Shown here: piece after piece, positions 53,184 to 57,002 of the stretch | Numbering within the stretch: the first letter of the stretch is position 1 | How the letters are laid out: the number at the start of each line of letters is the position of its first letter | NCBI GenBank assembly: GCA_020439995.1 | Contig: JAGROY010000115.1 | Location: 1 to 57,002, forward strand | DNA: 57,002 nucleotides | Direction: 5' to 3' | Origin: Verrucomicrobiia bacterium | Lineage (GTDB): Bacteria; Verrucomicrobiota; Verrucomicrobiia; Verrucomicrobiales; DEV007 | Position numbers and translations under genes: made by a program | The notes under the pieces: model-generated | The model's database searches: none | What the model was told of the DNA's origin: nothing | The model's input: only the letters and a program-made list of their open reading frames with translations

Positions 53184-53426
53184 ATGAAATTCCTGCTCTA
53201 TGCCGTTTCCATCCTTGTGATGAGCCTTACCGTGCCGTGGTTCTTCTCCACTGAGCCTGGCGATGCGATGAATGCCCCTGACGCAGGCCTGCCGCTGTGG
53301 GTGATCTACAACATCGGGGCTTCGATTTTTTATGCAGCCCTGGTGGCCGCACTGATTCACTGGGCATGGAACGCATCGGCGGGCGCGCCTGAAGAGGAAA
53401 CGACCTCCGGAGGTGCAGGGCAATGA
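53184..53426 (+). CDS. Small two-helix membrane protein, symporter partner
   Basis: 80 residues from ATG 53184, which begins directly with a membrane segment (MKFLLYAVSILVMSLTVPWF). A second segment follows a short loop (LWVIYNIGASIFYAALVAAL). The C-terminus is acidic and flexible (GAPEEETTSGGAGQ). The stop overlaps the symporter start by 4 bp (ATGA). Small membrane proteins of this shape (for example the DUF997 and YhdT types) often accompany sodium/solute symporters; a subunit role is inferred. An upstream in-frame start exists but precedes non-conserved sequence. Confidence 0.8.
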   Translation: MKFLLYAVSILVMSLTVPWFFSTEPGDAMNAPDAGLPLWVIYNIGASIFYAALVAALIHWAWNASAGAPEEETTSGGAGQ

Positions 53427-54928
53427 TTGGAATTCTTGCGCAAGTGTCCACGGTGGCGACTGGTGAGCCGGTGCTCGGCACTAGCGGGCTCATTTTCATC
53501 GGCATCTACTGCTGTCTACTGCTGTTGATCGGCTGGCTGGGCCACCGGGCGAAAAAGGAGAACACACTCGCGGATTTTTACCTCGGCGGGCGGGGGCTCG
53601 GATTTGCGGTGCTCCTGCTGACGCTTTACGCTACCCAATACAGTGGCAACACGCTGATGGGTTTTGCCGGCGACGCCTATCGCAACGGATTCAACACGCT
53701 GTCGATCGTCATGGGAATGATGTCGATCATCGGGGCCTACTTCATTTACGCGCCCAAGTTATACCGACTGTCTCACTCCCGCGGTTACATCACCATGGGC
53801 GACTATCTCACCGACCGCTTTCACATGCGTTCCTTGACTGTCTGCGCGGTGATCCTGGGCATCGTCGCCTTGTGCAACTACATCCTGACCAATATGCTGG
53901 TGTTAGGCAAGCTGGTGGTCTGGCTCAGTGGCGGCGGCATTTCGTTCACTACGGGAGTGATCGTCCTGGCGGTCATCATGGTGGCATACGAATTTCTTGG
54001 CGGCATGCGCAGCGTGGCATGGACAGACATGATGCAGGGCCTGATTCTCCTGTTGGGCGTTACGCTGATCTTTGGCGCCATTTTTTACTACAATGACGGC
54101 GTCACAGGGATGATCGAACGGCTGCATGAGCACAAGCCACAGGCACTCGTCGCACCCACTGCGGCGGAAAACCGCGAGTGGTGGAGCCGCATCGTTCTGT
54201 TTTTCTTCGGCATTTCCATGTATCCGCATGCGATTCAGCGCGTCTACTCCGCCAAGTCTGAGCAAACCCTCAAGCGCTCGCTGCAGTTCATGGTATTCCT
54301 GCCGCTGATTACAACGCTTCTGATGGTTTTGTTAGGGGTCATCGGCGCAGGGAAGTTTCCCGGTCTCGATAAGACCGGCAGTGACCGCATTACACTGCTC
54401 ATGTTGCAGGATCTTGCGCAGACTGGCAATTCTGGACTCTCCCAGGCGCTCGTAGTCCTCTTCGTAGCGGCGATCATTGCAGCAACGATGTCGACCATCG
54501 ACTCCGCGCTACTCGCGATCTCATCGCTGATCACCAAAGACATCTATCAACCACTGCGGCCGTCCCTCAGCCAGGATCAGCTCACCGCTTTCGGCAAAGG
54601 ATCATCGATCGTGCTCATGGCAGTCACCGTGGGCTTTGCCATCTGGCTGCAGGATGCCACCACCATCATGGCGCTCATCAAATTAAAGCTCGAGCTGTTG
54701 TGCCAGATCGCCCCCGCATTCTTTCTCGGGCTGCACTGGCGGCTCCTGCGCGGCAGTGCTGTGCTGGCTGGGCTGCTCACAGGCACCGCCACCGCTGTGC
54801 TGATGAAGCAGTTCGGTGTGCTCGCAGATTCCGGAATCTCACCCGGGCTCTACGGCCTGGCCATGAACGTCATCGTATTGCTCGTCGTTCAGGCTTTGCT
54901 TCCTGTCGCAAAGAGAACCAGTCTGTGA
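53423..54928 (+). CDS. Sodium/solute symporter (SSS family)
   Basis: 501 residues with 12-13 predicted membrane helices. Family motifs include DFYLGGRGLGFAVLLLTLYA, TQYSGNTLMGFAGDAYRNG, YAPKLYRLSHSRGYITMGDY, YEFLGGMRSVAWTDMMQGLI and VVLFVAAIIAATMSTIDSAL (the TM8 sodium-site serine region). These match the PutP/PanF branch of SSF transporters. Such proteins import a solute with sodium; the substrate cannot be read from sequence. The four-base overlap with the small membrane protein upstream indicates translational coupling. No membrane segments are missing. Confidence 0.95.
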   Translation: MIGILAQVSTVATGEPVLGTSGLIFIGIYCCLLLLIGWLGHRAKKENTLADFYLGGRGLGFAVLLLTLYATQYSGNTLMGFAGDAYRNGFNTLSIVMGMMSIIGAYFIYAPKLYRLSHSRGYITMGDYLTDRFHMRSLTVCAVILGIVALCNYILTNMLVLGKLVVWLSGGGISFTTGVIVLAVIMVAYEFLGGMRSVAWTDMMQGLILLLGVTLIFGAIFYYNDGVTGMIERLHEHKPQALVAPTAAENREWWSRIVLFFFGISMYPHAIQRVYSAKSEQTLKRSLQFMVFLPLITTLLMVLLGVIGAGKFPGLDKTGSDRITLLMLQDLAQTGNSGLSQALVVLFVAAIIAATMSTIDSALLAISSLITKDIYQPLRPSLSQDQLTAFGKGSSIVLMAVTVGFAIWLQDATTIMALIKLKLELLCQIAPAFFLGLHWRLLRGSAVLAGLLTGTATAVLMKQFGVLADSGISPGLYGLAMNVIVLLVVQALLPVAKRTSL

Positions 54929-55014
54929 TCAAATTGCGCCCTGCCGGAAGCGATTACTGCAGCACCTGCGAATGACGATTGACCTGCGTGGCCCCGGTAG
55001 CGGACACTTGCCGC

Positions 55015-55941
55015 ATGACCCACCAACTCTCTGCCACTTCCAGCCGCCGTCAGTTCCTCAGCCTCAGCGCAGGCCTTGCCGGTGCCGCGCTCACTACATC
55101 ACTTTCCTCCGAAAAAGCCAGTGCAGTGGAGCCGCCGAAGCGCGCTGGCCAGCCGTCCATGCGCCTCAGCCTCGCAGCCTATTCATTCCGGGATGCATTT
55201 AAAGATCCCGACACGATGGACATGCCGAAGTTCATCGACTACTGCGCCGATCAAGCGCTCGATGGCGCAGAGCTGACCAGCTACTACTTTCCAAAAGACG
55301 CCGACGATGCCTACTACATCGGCCTCAAACGCCACGCCTTCCTCCGTGGCATTGCGGTCAGCGGCACCGCCGTGGGCAACAACTTCGCATTGCCAGAAGG
55401 TCCGGCCCTCGACCAGCAGATGGCCGATGTCAAAAGCTGGATCGATCGGGCCGCGGTGCTCGGCGCACCTCACATTCGCGTGTTTGCCGGTGCTCCCAAA
55501 GACATCGAGCACGGCCTGGCTGTCAAAAACTGCATCGCCAGTCTCGAAGAATGCTGCGACTACGCTGGCAGCAAAGGCATCTTTCTCGGGCTGGAAAATC
55601 ATGGCGGCATCGTCGCCGAAGTTGATGCCATGCTTGAGATCATCCATGGAGTAAAGAGCCCGTGGCTCGGCGTCAACCTCGACACCGGCAACTTCCACAC
55701 CGATGACCCGTATGCCGACCTGGCCAAAGTGGCTCCATGGGCCGTCAATGTTCAAGTCAAAGTCGAAATGAAACCACGCGGCAGCAGCAAACCCGTCGCC
55801 GCAGACCTCCCCAGACTCGGAACCATCCTCCGTAACGCCAACTACCAGGGCTTCGTCGTCCTCGAGCACGAAGCAAAAGAAGATCCCTTCAAAACCGTGC
55901 CCAGCTACCTCGATCAACTGCGGAAAGTCATTTCCGCGTGA
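55015..55941 (+). CDS. Tat-exported sugar phosphate isomerase/epimerase-like TIM barrel
   Basis: 308 residues from ATG 55015, which places a twin-arginine signal at the start (SSRRQFLSLSAGLAGAALTT). The rest is a xylose-isomerase-like TIM barrel (AP endonuclease family 2): RLSLAAYSFRDAF, DYCADQALDGAELTSYYFPK, APHIRVFAGAPKDIEHGLAV, KGIFLGLENHGGIVAEVDAM (metal-site Glu/His), WLGVNLDTGNFHTDDPYADL (His/Asp) and FVVLEHEAKEDPFKTVPSYL. The usual metal ligands (Glu, Asp, His, Glu) are all present. Export is typical of Planctomycetes and Verrucomicrobia members, which probably act on sugars in the periplasm. It starts 86 bp after the symporter, and the two may be co-transcribed. Confidence 0.92.
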   Translation: MTHQLSATSSRRQFLSLSAGLAGAALTTSLSSEKASAVEPPKRAGQPSMRLSLAAYSFRDAFKDPDTMDMPKFIDYCADQALDGAELTSYYFPKDADDAYYIGLKRHAFLRGIAVSGTAVGNNFALPEGPALDQQMADVKSWIDRAAVLGAPHIRVFAGAPKDIEHGLAVKNCIASLEECCDYAGSKGIFLGLENHGGIVAEVDAMLEIIHGVKSPWLGVNLDTGNFHTDDPYADLAKVAPWAVNVQVKVEMKPRGSSKPVAADLPRLGTILRNANYQGFVVLEHEAKEDPFKTVPSYLDQLRKVISA

Positions 55942-56015
55942 GTGGGTGGTTAAACCGCGTGGATTTCAGTTGTGCAATGGCACCTAACTAGGCCTGAGGA
56001 CGATATTTGGAACGA

Positions 56016-57002
56016 ATGCTGATAGGTATGGCGAGAAGAACTTACACTCAATTTAAGGGGATCTCCGTGTTGGCAGTCGCAGCTTTGACTTGTGTCATTG
56101 GCTGTTCGTCAGAATCTGAGAAGAATGATGTTACGGTTAGTAGGCGAGACGAGTATTCACCTAGTGCAACTGACTTCGGCCCGGCACCGAGTCAGGATCC
56201 CGTCGACGTCATTCACAGAAAGCTTCAATCGATGATTCCAAAGTCGGGGGAACCTAGTGATATCGCAGACGATTTTTTTGCCGAAATCTTGGGGCTGATA
56301 TCGTCATCCTCGCCCGAAACAACATGGAATGGGATCCAACGGTTACCCAAAGGGAGAATGCGGGGCCTGCTTGAGTGGCAGTATGGTGCCGCCTTAGCAC
56401 AGATAGATCCAGTAGAGGCGGCAGAGCATCTTTCCGCTGGCCAACGTTTGTCTAAAAGGGATCAAACGGACTATCGGCAGTATTTTTTTGCGGGAATTGA
56501 AAAACTTCCCACTAAAGAGGCAATTGATTTTGTGGTGAACCATTTTTCCCGGGATCCTGGTGGGAGCATGTTATCTGGAATCCTAGGGAAACTCGCGCTT
56601 CGAGACCCCGGAGCGGCCCTGTCCGCACTCGAATCCGTCCCATTCGGAGAACTCCGAGAGAATGTGATTTCGGGCATAGCTTCATCCTTCAGTAAAATTG
56701 AACCGGTTGGGGCGGTGAAGTGGATGCGTTCCCTTGAAAATGATCGTGAGAGAAAAGTTGCCGCAAGGGCCATTACCGGCTTCTCGACAGAAGCAGATAT
56801 CTTACCTCGATTGAGGACTCTCTACCCAATTGTAGCTGACGACAAAGAACTGAGTCATTCACTGATTGCTAGCGCTATGGTAACTGCTGCGCTTCAAACA
56901 TCTCGCAACTCGCTTAATCCTGCCACAATTCTAGACTTTCTCGATGGCCTTCCTCAAGATCAGTCATTGGAAGCAAAGTCACAGGCATCCCACAGGGGAT
57001 GG
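56016..57002 (+). CDS. Helical-repeat lipoprotein, partial at 3' end
   Basis: The frame is open from ATG 56016 (or ATG 56028) to the window edge, giving about 329 residues without stop. The N-terminus is a lipoprotein signal (ISVLAVAALTCVIGCSSESE; lipobox VIGC, Cys at about residue 31). After a flexible region, helical units of the D-P-x-x-A type follow (AQIDPVEAAEHLSAGQ, LALRDPGAALSALESVPFGE, FSKIEPVGAVKWMRSLENDR), as in the genes at 24845, 46309 and 48405. GGA lies eight bases before ATG 56016, favouring that start. Function unknown. The base composition is more AT-rich than that of neighbouring genes. Confidence 0.8.
   Translation, partial: MLIGMARRTYTQFKGISVLAVAALTCVIGCSSESEKNDVTVSRRDEYSPSATDFGPAPSQDPVDVIHRKLQSMIPKSGEPSDIADDFFAEILGLISSSSPETTWNGIQRLPKGRMRGLLEWQYGAALAQIDPVEAAEHLSAGQRLSKRDQTDYRQYFFAGIEKLPTKEAIDFVVNHFSRDPGGSMLSGILGKLALRDPGAALSALESVPFGELRENVISGIASSFSKIEPVGAVKWMRSLENDRERKVAARAITGFSTEADILPRLRTLYPIVADDKELSHSLIASAMVTAALQTSRNSLNPATILDFLDGLPQDQSLEAKSQASHRGW

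Noticed and set aside
1..57002. tRNA, rRNA, tmRNA, insertion sequences, prophage or exosortase genes
   Set aside because: Gaps between genes were read on both strands and no cloverleaf, rRNA-like segment, transposase, phage gene or exosortase was recognised. Small divergent RNAs could be missed without covariance models.

Overview
The window looks like chromosomal DNA from a member of the Verrucomicrobiota, probably an aquatic or marine Verrucomicrobiales-type bacterium. The basis is the gene content: a DUF1549/DUF1553 plus DUF1501 cassette, a PEP-CTERM protein, large Sec-exported multidomain proteins (SdrD-type B repeats, LamG repeats, CotH kinase with lamin-tail domain) ending in the 'D-x-D-x-DG-x-x-N-x-x-E' plus C-terminal beta module common in this phylum, and a Tat-exported xylose-isomerase-like TIM barrel protein. 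No rRNA, tRNA, CRISPR array or intact insertion sequence was recognised. The assignment to a phylum is inference from gene families, not from a marker phylogeny.

Layout. 1-6108 (minus): an ABC exporter (ATPase, permease) with a TPR-like membrane protein, then an ECF sigma factor, a small single-pass membrane protein that may be its regulator, and two tandem paralogous membrane-anchored proteins, the second cut by the window edge. 6273-8706 (plus): a translationally coupled pair (short membrane protein plus HTTM-like protein) and an EamA/DMT permease. 8989-11253: secreted S15 (X-Pro dipeptidyl peptidase type) hydrolase and a small unknown. 11312-16214 (minus): the DUF1549/1553, DUF1501, PPC cassette, the last gene being a truncated PPC-PhoD fusion. 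16469-20292: a metallophosphoesterase broken by one in-frame TAG, a small leucine-rich membrane protein and a two-domain secreted alpha/beta hydrolase.

20293-21640 is a small graveyard island. It holds an unrecognised 3' gene remnant, an intact VapBC-type toxin-antitoxin pair, a 250-bp 'ghost' of a type III restriction-modification operon (Mod start, Mod end and Res end only), and the last 17 codons of a hydrolase paralog. 21642-42179 carries exported proteins: a YWTD beta-propeller, a PEP-CTERM protein and its differently terminated paralog, a lipoprotein with short helical repeats, a ~2,650-residue SdrD-B-repeat protein, a CotH kinase protein and a five-module LamG protein. 42180-43045 is a second graveyard (internally deleted NarL/LuxR-type response regulator abutting an opposite-strand glycosidase fragment).

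43046-57002 returns to intact genes: a lipoprotein and a VWA-domain protein, ribonuclease HI, two coupled exported helical-repeat proteins directly upstream of rpsB-tsf (with leader and terminator), a stand-alone LON-domain protein, a sodium/solute symporter with a small membrane partner, a Tat-exported TIM-barrel protein and a further helical-repeat lipoprotein cut by the window edge. The most interesting material is the family of four 'D-P-x-x-A-x-x-W' helical-repeat exported proteins, the collapsed restriction-modification locus, and several genes caught in the act of decay.
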